Shown here one piece after another: positions 36,301-46,411 of a stretch of DNA of 56,260 bases. Origin of the DNA: Gallionella sp. (GTDB lineage: Bacteria; Pseudomonadota; Gammaproteobacteria; Burkholderiales; Gallionellaceae). The stretch is from NCBI GenBank assembly GCA_030700315.1, contig JAUYJO010000077.1:1-56260 (forward strand). Reading direction: 5' to 3'. A program made the translations under genes and the position numbers. The notes beneath the pieces were generated by a model. It was not told the DNA's origin. It worked only from the letters and a program-made list of their open reading frames with translations, and did not search any database. Within the stretch, counting starts at the first letter, position 1; the number at the start of each line of letters is the position of its first letter.

Positions 36301-37332
36301 TTCTGGCTCTTCCTGAGCGTTGACCAGAAACAGAGTCACCAAGCGATCCCCATTCGCATTCTTGCCTCGAATGGAACCCTGCACTCGCACTTCCGGATAG
36401 GCGCTATCTGGAGCCTGATGAGTAATCTGACCTTCGGCAAGCGGCAGCACCAGCTTTCCACCACAAGGGATACGTTGCCAGACCTTGGCCTTCTGCCCAT
36501 TTGGTTTCATGAGTTCATGCTCTTCATTTGCAACACGCTCATAACGCCCCCAGCGCACCTCCACCTCAATCTGCTCCGCCTCACCTTCTACACAGAAAGT
36601 CAGCCCCAAACTCGATGGCACGAGCGACTGATTGCTCGCAGCATCGATCTCGTCTGCTGAGTCAGCCTCTGGCTCAATCCGCCCCGTGGCCGTACCAAAC
36701 TCTGCGCCCGGTTCGTGTTGTCCAGGTACGTTTTGCTCCTCGGGCACTTCTGTGTCGTCACTGGCGAGAGGCCCTTCCAAGCCCTCCACCCCGCCATTTA
36801 CTGCTTCACGAGGAGCCAGTTTACCCACCAGATATCGGTCACGCACCCCCATGTCGACAATCTGTTCGTGATATCCACCTGCCGGGCCGAGCAGATCGTC
36901 CATCACGGCCAGTTGCAGCAGCTCGCGAATGTAGGTTTGATCCTCGATTGATGGCACATCCGCTATGGTCTTGTGCAGCACCTTCGGCAGAGCCTCGACG
37001 AAGTTAGTCCACTGGAGACGCCCGACGCTGCCAGATGCGGGGATGGAGAATGATGTCACGCTGATAGGGACAACCGGATCGACGAACGACATCCTGTCGA
37101 AATAGAGCGTGGTGGTTTCAAGGTCAGAGCGAATCCGGAGGACGCGTCCGACCCGCGTGATGTGACCAGCGGCATTCAAAATCAACAACCAATCGTCTTC
37201 AGCGATGGCTTGATAAAGCGAACGCTCGCCCTTCATCCGCAGCGTGTAATCGGCCAGCGTTGCATCAGTGGAAAGACCATGATCAATGGCGATCCAAGCG
37301 TTGGGCACTTTGTTTTGAGACGCATTAATCAT
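33349..37332 (-). CDS. drmA: DISARM helicase DrmA
   Basis: About 1327 residues, a superfamily 2 helicase. Walker A WFPTGGGKTEAY is near residue 609, followed by a zinc-ribbon insertion (CPWCGSEI, then YCGDKKSRC); DEFHLISGPLG (about 870) is the DEAH-type box, and the C-terminal domain contains ATNMLSVGVDINRLGL (about 1095) and QATSRVGRS. An N-terminal wing of about 600 residues is typical. DrmA binds DNA and drives the DISARM core with DrmB. The start at 37332 overlaps the preceding gene by eight bases; the long extension upstream overlaps that gene and is not used. Confidence 0.9.
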   Translation of the reverse strand: MINASQNKVPNAWIAIDHGLSTDATLADYTLRMKGERSLYQAIAEDDWLLILNAAGHITRVGRVLRIRSDLETTTLYFDRMSFVDPVVPISVTSFSIPASGSVGRLQWTNFVEALPKVLHKTIADVPSIEDQTYIRELLQLAVMDDLLGPAGGYHEQIVDMGVRDRYLVGKLAPREAVNGGVEGLEGPLASDDTEVPEEQNVPGQHEPGAEFGTATGRIEPEADSADEIDAASNQSLVPSSLGLTFCVEGEAEQIEVEVRWGRYERVANEEHELMKPNGQKAKVWQRIPCGGKLVLPLAEGQITHQAPDSAYPEVRVQGSIRGKNANGDRLVTLFLVNAQEEPETNRDTGWVFQPELIIRSEKDANRRAIFRRRPVLASDGKDLEREALEMIYRNRVEFAVGHGVAVHAETSEDVSLATEVRTVVMPHYEVQATETPGLVPTDRPAMKEMVSTGLLDMHLLSTLECNALVEALSVLTKDYAEWINEQRARVGHDVVGYDDQSQQAMDRCQDICGRLQQGIDTLQSDEKALAAFRFANQAMATQRVRSLFSLAMRRGEDVTVDSFDVVKNRSWHPFQLAFLLLSIPSLANPNHPDRVKPVEAYADLLWFPTGGGKTEAYLGVAAFTMAIRRMQGNLGGYDSSRGLAVVMRYTLRLLTLQQFQRATALLCAMEVLRRAALAKGDKSLGTEPFTIGLWVGNRVTPGTTEDSHRAIEDIRNPGKYNAGAASPAQLTSCPWCGSEIVPGQNIEVDKNAGRTLVYCGDKKSRCEFSKGKSSKLPHPGIPVLVVDEEIYHRPPTMMIATVDKFAMMAWRGQVRTLFGKVDHECERHGLLWQGSDCNGNHPAGKGLAATKMKVVSPIRPPDLIIQDEFHLISGPLGTMIGLYETAVDELCSWKLGNKIVKPKIIASTATVRKAREQVNNVFMRRVSVFPPHGLDVEDNFFSVQRPIEDKFGRRYLGVCSPGSSRPAMLIRVYTAFLTASQALFDRFGAPADPYMTMVGYFNSLRELGGMKRLAEDDVQTRSYRVKMSMVERPALAQRSVSNIRELTSRVSSQDIPKYLDQLEIKFKSEFNATTGKYVTRWQEGDTRAIDVVLATNMLSVGVDINRLGLMAVNGQPKGTAEYIQATSRVGRSFPGLVCTVLTWARPRDLSHYETFEHYHATFYKHVEAQSVTPFSPRAMDRGLTGSLLSLMRLGNDDFSLNEGAGKLNKSDQPEIVKAIDIIVKRAWGVSDLASTKVLAEQELKERADEWAKEVNKGGRILAYEKRGPQKDKTVALIKSPGIQAWDNWTVPMSMREVEPGVRLIMNTSHITDDHEWKPRPAAKDED

Positions 37333-39196
37333 TGTCTTGTCCCTCTTCACCCGCAGAGTTTTTGTGGGCGGCATTCCACCAGGTATTGAATACGAGCCTG
37401 AGCCCAAACCACCACGCATAGATGGCAAACGGAGAGTGGCACCCATCCTCGTCGAGCAGCCCATGGGCCAGTTTATTACGCAAATTTGGGCCGAAGGCAT
37501 CGCAGAACAGTGACTTGAGTTCGAAAGCGAGATCCTTGCCGAATACATGCTCTGCTTCCGGCAAGTCCATCAGGGTGCTCATCCCATTTTCGTTTTGGAT
37601 GCCATCCTTATCGAGATTCGTAGTCTTGGCTCCGGCCTGCTTGAGATGCACGCGAACCAAGTGCTCGATCTGTGGAATCAGAAGATGCAGCGCGGAGACG
37701 AAATCACGTTCGTAACCGGCAAACAGTGCTTTTCCGAAAAGTGCGGCGCGTTCTTTTGGAACGATGGGTGAATGGCGTGCCAAATCGATGAAATCGGCTT
37801 CACGCAACCGATGTTCCAGCAGAAGAACTTCCAGCGCAGGCCAGATGTCACCTTGCACCACGATGCTGACCAAGATGCCATAGTCGCTGATCATCTCGGC
37901 GAGGATGGCAGTCTCATCGTCTTCCGTCGGTTCTCCACCCAAGCTCATCGCGGGGCGCTTGGCAATGACTCGGCCATCACGACTCATCACGGTCGCTGCA
38001 AAAAGTGATTGCAATGGATGCTGGCGCATCCTTTCCAGCGCACTGTTGCGCAGTTCGTCTACGTTTGCGCTACGATGCAGGTTCGCAAATGCAAGTAACG
38101 CTTCTTGTGCAGATTTTCCGGTGACGGACTTTCGTGCGTTCTCGGTGATATGGGTGATGTCGACGCCGGGTGTACGGATGAGGCCCATCTCTCCAAGTGA
38201 TTTCTCCCCGGAATCGTTCAGATGGCTTCGCAGCTCAGCGATTCGCTCATCCACCCGGTGCGTCGCGCGCTCGCCCCTGGGAATCGTTCGATAAGTCTGG
38301 ATGGCGTTCTCATAGAAGCTCGCGGCCACCATGTGACTCGGGCTTTTCGATGCGGATCGTGCGACGGCTTCCTTGGCCCAGCCTTCGGCGACGGCCACTG
38401 TCATTTCGGCCGATTTGACCTCGTCAGGGATGGCTCTGTGCCATTCGGCAGCGGTGGTGAAAAACTCCCGCGCCCTGTGCAAATCGCCTTCACCGTCGAA
38501 CTCATGTGCCAAGGCTTCCAGCTTCTTTGCCACATCGGCTCGGTGCGCTCGTCCCAACCCATTTGATTTCAGAAGATCGGCCAACCAGAGCCCAAGGAAA
38601 CCGTCGGTCCGGGTTGCCGCGTTAAACGCAACGTCGATCGAAGCCTCCATTTGCTCCAATCGGTCACCAGCACCACCTTTGAGCATCCGCGCCAAGCTTA
38701 TGGCACGTGGCCAGCAGTCGCGTCCACCGTGAATCCATGTGTCCGTGTCGAGCGGAAGACATCGGTAGGCGTCGATGGCCTTCAACGCGAATACGGTGTT
38801 GCGGGGCTTGCCCTTCAACCAGATCAGATCGGCCAGCCGCGCCTTCAGCCAGTCGTCGTCTACCGCATCGGTGATCTTCGCAAAGAACAGGATGTCCGCA
38901 TCGGACAGGTCATCCGGGATGACTGACCGGCGATCATGGAAGACGGCATAAGGTTTAAATGGTTCGTTTTGACTCGACGGAGACAGCATCATTGAGCAGG
39001 CATCGGCCAGCAACCAAAGCACCTTGCCATGAGACTGCCGCTTGTCATCAATGGCCGCTCTTGCAGCCGAAGAGAAAGCCTGCCACATAGACGAATAGCC
39101 TTCACGAGAGGTCGTTGCCAATACCTCTTTCCAACCGCAGTCTGCAAAGTCTTGCGCCGTAATGATGAGGTCAACAGAGTAACGCTGGTCGCTCAT
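37325..39196 (-). CDS. DUF4209-like protein with HEPN-type motif, inside the DISARM operon
   Basis: Protein of 623 residues between drmMI and drmA, not one of the classic DISARM core genes. The C-terminal region contains FGPNLRNKLAHGLLDEDG, the RNxxxHG signature of DUF4209; R-x4-H is also the catalytic pattern of HEPN-fold ribonucleases. The rest is mainly helical (ARADVAKKLEALAHEFDGEGDLHRAREFF). It overlaps drmMI by four bases and drmA by eight bases, so it is made with them. Possible roles are an RNase toxin-like effector or a sensor; neither is shown. Confidence 0.75.
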   Translation of the reverse strand: MSDQRYSVDLIITAQDFADCGWKEVLATTSREGYSSMWQAFSSAARAAIDDKRQSHGKVLWLLADACSMMLSPSSQNEPFKPYAVFHDRRSVIPDDLSDADILFFAKITDAVDDDWLKARLADLIWLKGKPRNTVFALKAIDAYRCLPLDTDTWIHGGRDCWPRAISLARMLKGGAGDRLEQMEASIDVAFNAATRTDGFLGLWLADLLKSNGLGRAHRADVAKKLEALAHEFDGEGDLHRAREFFTTAAEWHRAIPDEVKSAEMTVAVAEGWAKEAVARSASKSPSHMVAASFYENAIQTYRTIPRGERATHRVDERIAELRSHLNDSGEKSLGEMGLIRTPGVDITHITENARKSVTGKSAQEALLAFANLHRSANVDELRNSALERMRQHPLQSLFAATVMSRDGRVIAKRPAMSLGGEPTEDDETAILAEMISDYGILVSIVVQGDIWPALEVLLLEHRLREADFIDLARHSPIVPKERAALFGKALFAGYERDFVSALHLLIPQIEHLVRVHLKQAGAKTTNLDKDGIQNENGMSTLMDLPEAEHVFGKDLAFELKSLFCDAFGPNLRNKLAHGLLDEDGCHSPFAIYAWWFGLRLVFNTWWNAAHKNSAGEEGQDND

Positions 39197-42100
39197 ACAT
39201 TATCTCCGGCAAACAGATCATTCAACGGTGTGGATGAGGCAACTTTCGGACGGCGTCCACGTTTGGCTGGGCTGGGTGCACTTGCCTCTGCAAGCAAGAT
39301 CTCTTCAAAGCGTTGCCGGTTTAGCTCTGTGAGTCGACGCATCAACTCAGCTGTGACTTCTTCTGTTAGTGCCCAACGCCAAGGATCATTGACAGAACCC
39401 CCACTGAAAACTCGGAAATCGTAGGTGATGTCGAGATCATTCCAGCCGTAGGCCAAAGCAACTTCGGTGTCAATGGACACCATGAACTGGCGCAGTTCAA
39501 CGATCGTTGTGTCAATCATGCTCGGGGTATGAATAGCGTTCATGAGGTCGGTCAAGCCACATCCGTGCGCGGCGCCGAATGCCACGGCCAGTTCATTGAA
39601 ACGTTCGGCGGCATCAATGCCGGCACGCGAAACCTCATTCGATGGAACCGGATACTTCGCTACCGACTCACTGATGGAAAGCGAAAGCGTTTCGCCAAGA
39701 TTCCCGCCGCTGAATCGTTCGAGCCATGCACGGAACCCCGTGCTCAGCGAGATGGCGTAGAGGTCATCTCGCTCCATTCCGATCAGAAGGACCTTGTTGG
39801 TGTAGATCCAATCGGATGGGGCGAGCATGCCCATCGGATACTTGGTGTTCTTGGAGTAGCCGATGAACTTTTCCCGCTGCCGTATCCGTCGCATCAAATC
39901 GGCGCGGTGGTTCCAGAATTGCCACCATTGATTGATCAACCCCTTGTAACTCTTAAGTGCAGCGACCGTGCGGGTCGGTTGCACTTCATCGGTGATGAAG
40001 CGGTGCGCGATCGGCCAGCGTCGGGCAATCTCGTCCAGGCGGCGGTCGCCGATGTCCAATGCCCATCGCCCGATGCGATTGAGGGCCGAGCTCGTGATGT
40101 CGTCACCGGTGATGTACGGCCGCAGCAGGCTATCGGGTTCGCTCCTCAGTCGCTCGAACCAAGGACTGTCCGGTGTGATCACGAAAGCCAGACCTTTGCT
40201 GTTATCGACCCCGGCAAACGTGAAGGGTGCATCTGACAACGGTTGCGGTGCCCAGACGTCCAATGCTTCTGGTTCCAACCTTGATCCAATGCGAACACAC
40301 TTCTGGCCGTCAGCATCGCATTCAGCCCTCCATTCGCCTTTGATGAATCCGACGATTGCAACCACGACGGCTGCCGTCCCGGGCCAAGGCATCCCTTTCT
40401 TGGCGAAATAAATGTCACCGTTCTGAACGACGACACCAAGACCGACCTCAATCGCGCTTCCCTCGGCGATGTTGCTCGTCGCCAGCAGCCCGTAACAGCC
40501 ATCGGTACGCAACAGATCGACGGCGCGTCGGTGGAAGACGACGCACAAGTCGATCTTGCCCGGCGATCTGCCCAGCACCATCTGGCATTGCCATTGCAGT
40601 TTGTCACCCATCGCGCCCTTCCAGAGTCGATTGCCCAGGAACGGCGGGTTACCCACGAGCGAGTCGAACCCGCCGTTCTCGCGTGCGAACACCTCGGGGA
40701 ACTCAAGCGGCCAGTGGAAAAGACGGCGTCTGGACCTTTCTTGGGGCAGACCGGCACTCAACGCTTCGTTTGCGCGACGAACCAAGGCGTCGAAGGCATC
40801 CCGATGGACGTCCACGGCTCGCCCGGCTTGAATTGCCAGTGACGCGACCGCGTTATCGAGCGCACCTGCATTGCCACCGTACACCAACACTTCACCAATG
40901 AAGGCATTAGCGATGAGCTCAGGTATTTCTAGATTCCGACGTGCCTCGGCATCCAGTCTCGCCATGGCCTCAACGTCATGAATATCTCGGATCGGCATCT
41001 CACGCAGCCGTTGACGCAACTCAATCGCCTCGTGCACTGCACGCTCAATGTTCTGCCCGAACAAGCGCTGTTGTCCTTTACCGGTCGGCGTCATAGAGAG
41101 TTCGGTGAGCTGATCAAGTCTATGTATACCGAGCAGACTGTCACCGCAACGCAGGTTGTGATCAAGGAAGCCGAATGGGCGCCCCTTCGCCAGCGTCACC
41201 AGCCAGATGGAGAGCTTGGCGAGTTCGACGGCCAGCGGATTCAAATCGACGCCGTACAAACAACGCTCGGCGATCAGTCGTCGAGCGATCACTGTACGGG
41301 CTTCGGTATCACGGGGCAGAGGTTCATCGTCAGTCACTTCTGCCGACACCTTGCCGTCGACGGTAACAAACTGGCCGTTCGCTTCCGATTGCGACCATGC
41401 TTCGACCAAGCGATCAGACAACCACCGGCATGCCTGCACCAAGAAGGCACCCGATCCCATCGCAGGGTCGCATATCTTGAGGTCGAGTAATTCGGCAGGC
41501 GATTTGAGCACCCACTCTTCACGCGGCTTTCCCTCGGCAGGTCCGACGTAAACAACTGGGGTGAGCGTCTCGGTAACGATCGCTTCGGTCAGTGACTTCG
41601 GGGTGTAGTGTGCTCCGGTCTCACGTCGGTCGGAACCGGTGGTGACTATGAATGCATCTTTCGGATAGACGAGCGGATAACCCCATGGGTCAGTACGCAG
41701 CAGATGCGCATAAGGTTTGATGCGGTCACGCAACTCGGTATTGGCCTGACATGCAGTGAGTAAACGGTCTGCCGCCGTATCATCCACGTCTTTGGCCAGA
41801 TCATTGCGAATACGGCTCGCAGAGCAGCCGGAACGCTCTTGAAGCAGCGCCGCAAGCTCGGCATTTCCATCCAGCTTGGCCGACTCCAATTCTCCCAACG
41901 TGACCCACGGTTTCTTGGCACTCTTGGTAGCATCGAGCTCCAGCGTCACTTCGCTGGTGCGCTTCACGGTGCGTTCCAGCAACCCTTCGTACACATAGCC
42001 GATCTGTTCGACATCCAATGCACGATAGGACAGCGTGCGGCCCTGGAATTGCTGGATGGCATCCAGCAGCAACAGTACGGTGCGATTGTCGATGGGCAGA

Positions 42101-43263
42101 GGCTTCGCCGTGTCAGCGCGCCAGTTGGAACCTTTTGCGCGCCCCTCAAGGAACGGGAAACGGTCGGGATCAAACAAAGAACCACCCAATGCGGGCATGC
42201 GCAAATTCTCGTGTTCGATACCGCCGTACACGGCACGAAAAATTGCCAACAAGCGAGACCATGCATCCCAACGCCGCTCCAGAATTTCCTCAGACTCAGC
42301 GCGCAGTTGCATCCGCAGCGTGGAGGCCGCGTAATTTGCCTCATAGCTTTCATCTCCCATCAACAGGAGTCCACGTTCTTCAGCAGAGAGCAGGAACACA
42401 AGGCGCATCATCACCGTCAAGCCAGCTTCATACAACTCAGCGGGTTCGACATCGCGCAGAAGTTCACGATTGCGATCCTGGTCGTCTTTATCAAGCGACT
42501 GAATCAAGACCTCGACCGCGCGCCGGACTTGCTCGCCAAGAGCCTCGGTGACTTCGTCCTGGTATTTGAGAGAGCGATCAAAGAGCGCCGGGAGCTGTTC
42601 CGATTGGTCGAAGAAAAAGCGGCGGATACCCAATAGATGAACGAACGCTTGTAGCGTGATCGGCTCCTGGCTCCAGATGCGCGCATACCAACTGGCAAAA
42701 GTCGTCACTGCACCCACCGGCGCATCGACGAGCATCCAGCGTTCACCATTGGTGATGAGCCCGATTCGACATCCGGTCATGCGGCAGAGTTGAACCATGC
42801 GTTCGGCAGGACTGGCTGGCCAGCCATCTAGCTGAAAACTTCCCTCCAGATCGACATCGGACGCATACGTTTGGATGAGCATCAAGGGTTTATCGGTTTG
42901 ACTGGAGTCGACCAGAGCAAGATCAGGAGCAAGCGTCACTCCGTGTTCTGGCAGCATGACATGGAGGCTCGCGGGGATCTGATCTCCCCTTTTGAGTGCG
43001 TCTCCGTTGCCGTCTTCGTCGAGTTCCAACCCGCGCGCGAGAACTTCATCAATCCATGCCGCGTGAAGTTCCGGAAACTCAGTATCACCCGTCTCCCATG
43101 CCTCGCGCCATTCGTCATAGGCCAGTCTTAACCGCTTGCGCTTCGAACCGTCGAGCTCTTCCAATCCTTGCGGGAAGACTTCTTTCAGGACCGGAACGGC
43201 AAGAAATGGCCCTGAAATTTCGATGAGCGACAACCATTCATCATGTACGCTGATCGAACTCAT
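39193..43263 (-). CDS. drmMI: DISARM adenine methyltransferase DrmMI
   Basis: Large N6-adenine methyltransferase (1356 residues, Eco57I/class 1 DISARM type). AdoMet motif KICDPAMGSGAFLV near 603, catalytic motif VGNPPFLGNRLWKG near 871, and YAHLLRTDPWGYP upstream. The C-terminal part (about 1020-1270) has a TaqI-type specificity region. The protein modifies self DNA so that DISARM spares it. Its start overlaps drmD by four bases, its stop overlaps the DUF4209 gene by four bases. Confidence 0.9.
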   Translation of the reverse strand: MSSISVHDEWLSLIEISGPFLAVPVLKEVFPQGLEELDGSKRKRLRLAYDEWREAWETGDTEFPELHAAWIDEVLARGLELDEDGNGDALKRGDQIPASLHVMLPEHGVTLAPDLALVDSSQTDKPLMLIQTYASDVDLEGSFQLDGWPASPAERMVQLCRMTGCRIGLITNGERWMLVDAPVGAVTTFASWYARIWSQEPITLQAFVHLLGIRRFFFDQSEQLPALFDRSLKYQDEVTEALGEQVRRAVEVLIQSLDKDDQDRNRELLRDVEPAELYEAGLTVMMRLVFLLSAEERGLLLMGDESYEANYAASTLRMQLRAESEEILERRWDAWSRLLAIFRAVYGGIEHENLRMPALGGSLFDPDRFPFLEGRAKGSNWRADTAKPLPIDNRTVLLLLDAIQQFQGRTLSYRALDVEQIGYVYEGLLERTVKRTSEVTLELDATKSAKKPWVTLGELESAKLDGNAELAALLQERSGCSASRIRNDLAKDVDDTAADRLLTACQANTELRDRIKPYAHLLRTDPWGYPLVYPKDAFIVTTGSDRRETGAHYTPKSLTEAIVTETLTPVVYVGPAEGKPREEWVLKSPAELLDLKICDPAMGSGAFLVQACRWLSDRLVEAWSQSEANGQFVTVDGKVSAEVTDDEPLPRDTEARTVIARRLIAERCLYGVDLNPLAVELAKLSIWLVTLAKGRPFGFLDHNLRCGDSLLGIHRLDQLTELSMTPTGKGQQRLFGQNIERAVHEAIELRQRLREMPIRDIHDVEAMARLDAEARRNLEIPELIANAFIGEVLVYGGNAGALDNAVASLAIQAGRAVDVHRDAFDALVRRANEALSAGLPQERSRRRLFHWPLEFPEVFARENGGFDSLVGNPPFLGNRLWKGAMGDKLQWQCQMVLGRSPGKIDLCVVFHRRAVDLLRTDGCYGLLATSNIAEGSAIEVGLGVVVQNGDIYFAKKGMPWPGTAAVVVAIVGFIKGEWRAECDADGQKCVRIGSRLEPEALDVWAPQPLSDAPFTFAGVDNSKGLAFVITPDSPWFERLRSEPDSLLRPYITGDDITSSALNRIGRWALDIGDRRLDEIARRWPIAHRFITDEVQPTRTVAALKSYKGLINQWWQFWNHRADLMRRIRQREKFIGYSKNTKYPMGMLAPSDWIYTNKVLLIGMERDDLYAISLSTGFRAWLERFSGGNLGETLSLSISESVAKYPVPSNEVSRAGIDAAERFNELAVAFGAAHGCGLTDLMNAIHTPSMIDTTIVELRQFMVSIDTEVALAYGWNDLDITYDFRVFSGGSVNDPWRWALTEEVTAELMRRLTELNRQRFEEILLAEASAPSPAKRGRRPKVASSTPLNDLFAGDNV

Positions 43264-46200
43264 ACTCGGCCTCCCAGCACAACAGATTCCGGGATCAGAA
43301 AAACCACGGCGACCGGGAACGTGCGGTCGACGAAATTGGCATAACGTGTTTCGATGGCTTGGGCCTCTTGAATGCGCTCGGTGGGGATACGGTCTAAACG
43401 GGCTGCGAGCGCTGCGGTATCTCTTCTGAGCTGGGTTTGCTCATCCTCAGAGAATAGCGACAATTGCTCGGGCTGCTGATCCTTTTTCAGCTCGTTCCGG
43501 ATGGTTTTTTCGAGTTCGTTCAGCACGGCAGTGATATTCTCGATCTCATGCTGTTTTCGACCTTGCAGGGTATTCGATAGGAACTTGAGCCTGTCTTTTG
43601 ATCGAGCGTCCACCGTTTGCAAAATACTACTCTGTGAACGATCGAAACGGGTTTGGAGTGCGTCGAACATCGAATCGCTTGCCGTGATCGAACGGCCTTC
43701 GTCAAGCCACTGCTGTATACGGGCAACGCCCTCTTCTCGCCGAAAATTCTGATCTCGCAGATAACCACCCGAGACAGTCAGCTCTTCGTGCAGTCGATGG
43801 TGATTACCACCAGTGATCACCAGTCGCGAAATAACGACCACAGCCATTCCATCGATAAGATCATCAGGAACTGTCCGAACCGTCACCCGGTGGAGTTTCT
43901 TGACATCGTCCTGCGCCCAGACTTCAGCTCGTAACAGACGAAGACACATCTGCACCAAGCGGTGATTGAGATGGACAAGCACGACATCATCACGTCCACT
44001 GGCGACGGCATGATCGAAAGTTACCGGACGAATCCGTTGGGTGTGCGGATGACGCAAGCCTTCCAGGCAGCGCGCCCACGAACCGGAAAGCGGCGGCATC
44101 CTGAACACCGTACCGCTTGGGGCACCTGGCAACTCAATGGATTCTAACGGTGACTTGTCTGCCAAAGTCAGGCCCGACTTAACCGCTATCAGAATATGAT
44201 CCGGGGTGAGATGGTAATCGTGTTGGGTCTCCAGCAACCGTTCGTGGAGTTTTGCGACGCGCTCCTTGATTTCGCGCTCGGCACGTACAAAACGCCTCGC
44301 CTTGGCGATCTTGGCTTCAGCGAGTCGGGTGTCCAAGTCCTTGATGGAGCCTTCGATCAGACCTGACATCTGCGGTGCAATGACCGGGTTGACGCTGCCC
44401 ATGTCGGCTCGCATCGACTCCAGTTTACGCAGGGCACGGATGATGTCATCCCCATGTCCACCGACGGCAGAGCTTTTCTGCTCACCTCCGTCCACCGGGT
44501 GCCAGATGAGCACTTCTTTCTGACGCTGGCCGTGCCGATCGATACGTCCGTTTCGTTGCTCCATCACGTTGGGATTGTATGGAATCTCGAGATGAATAAG
44601 GCAATTACAGTGATTCTGCAGGTCGATACCCTCTGAAGCGGCATCCGTCGCAAGCAAGATGCGAACAGCTGATTCCTTCGGTGACGCTTGAAACGCGGCC
44701 TTGATATCCTCGCGTTCCTTCATGTCGATCCCACCATGCAGGATGGCAAGCCTTTCCGCGCCGAAACCATGGCTTGCGAGTATCTCGTGCATCCACTGAT
44801 GCGTCGTCCTGTACTCGGTAAAAAGAATCACCCGTCTGTCGTTCCACTGCCCATTGGTCTTGAGATTAGCGTTCAGCCAGTCGATGATAGCCTGAGCTTT
44901 TGAATCGACTTGATTTTTGGCGCGCTGTGCCCACTGACGAAGATCGTTCAGCGTTTGCTGCTGATCTTTAGTCAGCGGCTGGCATCGCCGAGAGGCTTCC
45001 TCGACTGCCTCAGCCTGTGCATTCTCGACTTCCTGGTCATTGGCGTAATCTTCATCCACACGGAGGATGGCCTTACGCAAGATACGCTCAGACATGGAGT
45101 CCTTCTCTTTGCGCTGAAAGCCTGCTGACAGGCTGCTGATGTGTTTCTCCAACGTTGAAGCAAAAGCTGAGGGCGAAGAGAAAAGCCGCTTTTTGAGCAA
45201 TTGGTTGACGAAGGTAGTGCCAAAGGAACCCGTACCTTTTTCGGCATTGCTTTCGCGACTCTCGCAGTAGTCGGTAAGTTTTCTGTGAATCTCGCGCTCT
45301 TCATTGGTGTACGGAACGGCAAGCGCCTGAAGTTTGCGCTGGGCGTATAGCGGTTCACCATTCGCATTGACAAGATCACTCTTCAAGCGACGAATCATCA
45401 CTTGGCTAAGTTGTTTTTCGTCCGGAAGGATGTTGCGGGCAAAACGCTGGTCGTCCAGCAGTTCGAGTAGCGAGGTAAAAGACTCGGTGTAGCCGTTGTG
45501 TGGTGTCGCCGTCAGAAACAGGCGATGCTGAAAATGAGGGCTGATCAAACGAATGAACTGAGTGCGCTGACTCTCCAGTGCGTAATTCGCACCGGCAGCA
45601 GGTGCAACGTTATGTGCTTCGTCCACGACGAGCATGTCGAACTTGCGCGGATAGCTCGCATGAGCAGGGAGCACGTCGCGCATCGCGCAAAGTCCCTCGC
45701 CACTTTTCACCCAGTCCATTGATGCGATGAGGCGCGGATACGACGTCCATGGGTTGGCGTGTATCCCTCGATCGCGGCGCAACTGCTTGATGTAGGCCGT
45801 ATCAACCACACGAAATTCAAGGCCGAATTTTTCCAGCATCTCGATGCGCCACTTCTCCTGAAGAGATGCTGGGCAGATGATCAGGACCGTGCGGGCACGG
45901 TGCCTGAGCAGTAGCTCTTGAATGACCAGCCCGGCCTCGATGGTCTTGCCCAGTCCGACGTCATCGGCGATGAGCAGGTTGACGCGAGCCATGTCGATGG
46001 CACGTACCAACGGGTCAAGCTGGAAGTCCTCGATGCTCACGCCGCTGCGGAATGGTGCCTGCAGAAAACCACGATCAGCATTGGTCGCCGCTCCCCAGCG
46101 TACCGCATCAAGAAATGCCTCAAGGGTGTCCGAGTCATCCTGCCCGCTGATTGAAGGCAGCCCAGCGCGTTCGATAACTTGAGCGCCCGGTTCAATTTCC

Positions 46201-46400
46201 CAGATGACCTCTAATTCCTCACCGAGGCCATCCTCGTCGATAGAAGAAAGAGACACGGCATTCTGCGATGATGAAGTCGATGTCAGTTTGGAGGAAACCA
46301 CATCCGCGACGACCCATTGGCGGCGGCGGACCTCAACCAACTGACCAGGCTCCGGCAACGCATGATAAGTTTCGGTGTTGTGCTTATTCAAGATTCCCAT
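43260..46400 (-). CDS. drmD: DISARM SNF2-type helicase DrmD
   Basis: SNF2/RapA-like ATPase of 1046 residues. N-terminal SH3-like segment, Walker A ADDVGLGKTIEAGL near 150, DEAH box VVDEAHNVAP near 262, and helicase C-terminal motifs ATDAASEGIDLQNH (about 585) and QRNGRIDRHGQ (about 617). DrmD marks class 1 DISARM. The start lies 11 bases after the stop of the truncated vsr gene. Ends with an ATGA overlap with drmMI. Confidence 0.9.
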   Translation of the reverse strand: MGILNKHNTETYHALPEPGQLVEVRRRQWVVADVVSSKLTSTSSSQNAVSLSSIDEDGLGEELEVIWEIEPGAQVIERAGLPSISGQDDSDTLEAFLDAVRWGAATNADRGFLQAPFRSGVSIEDFQLDPLVRAIDMARVNLLIADDVGLGKTIEAGLVIQELLLRHRARTVLIICPASLQEKWRIEMLEKFGLEFRVVDTAYIKQLRRDRGIHANPWTSYPRLIASMDWVKSGEGLCAMRDVLPAHASYPRKFDMLVVDEAHNVAPAAGANYALESQRTQFIRLISPHFQHRLFLTATPHNGYTESFTSLLELLDDQRFARNILPDEKQLSQVMIRRLKSDLVNANGEPLYAQRKLQALAVPYTNEEREIHRKLTDYCESRESNAEKGTGSFGTTFVNQLLKKRLFSSPSAFASTLEKHISSLSAGFQRKEKDSMSERILRKAILRVDEDYANDQEVENAQAEAVEEASRRCQPLTKDQQQTLNDLRQWAQRAKNQVDSKAQAIIDWLNANLKTNGQWNDRRVILFTEYRTTHQWMHEILASHGFGAERLAILHGGIDMKEREDIKAAFQASPKESAVRILLATDAASEGIDLQNHCNCLIHLEIPYNPNVMEQRNGRIDRHGQRQKEVLIWHPVDGGEQKSSAVGGHGDDIIRALRKLESMRADMGSVNPVIAPQMSGLIEGSIKDLDTRLAEAKIAKARRFVRAEREIKERVAKLHERLLETQHDYHLTPDHILIAVKSGLTLADKSPLESIELPGAPSGTVFRMPPLSGSWARCLEGLRHPHTQRIRPVTFDHAVASGRDDVVLVHLNHRLVQMCLRLLRAEVWAQDDVKKLHRVTVRTVPDDLIDGMAVVVISRLVITGGNHHRLHEELTVSGGYLRDQNFRREEGVARIQQWLDEGRSITASDSMFDALQTRFDRSQSSILQTVDARSKDRLKFLSNTLQGRKQHEIENITAVLNELEKTIRNELKKDQQPEQLSLFSEDEQTQLRRDTAALAARLDRIPTERIQEAQAIETRYANFVDRTFPVAVVFLIPESVVLGGRV

Positions 46401-46411
46401 GGGGTTGACAT

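Noticed and set aside
36528-37007. Plus-strand open frame within drmA
   Set aside because: Proline/arginine-rich shadow of the DrmA N-terminal part.
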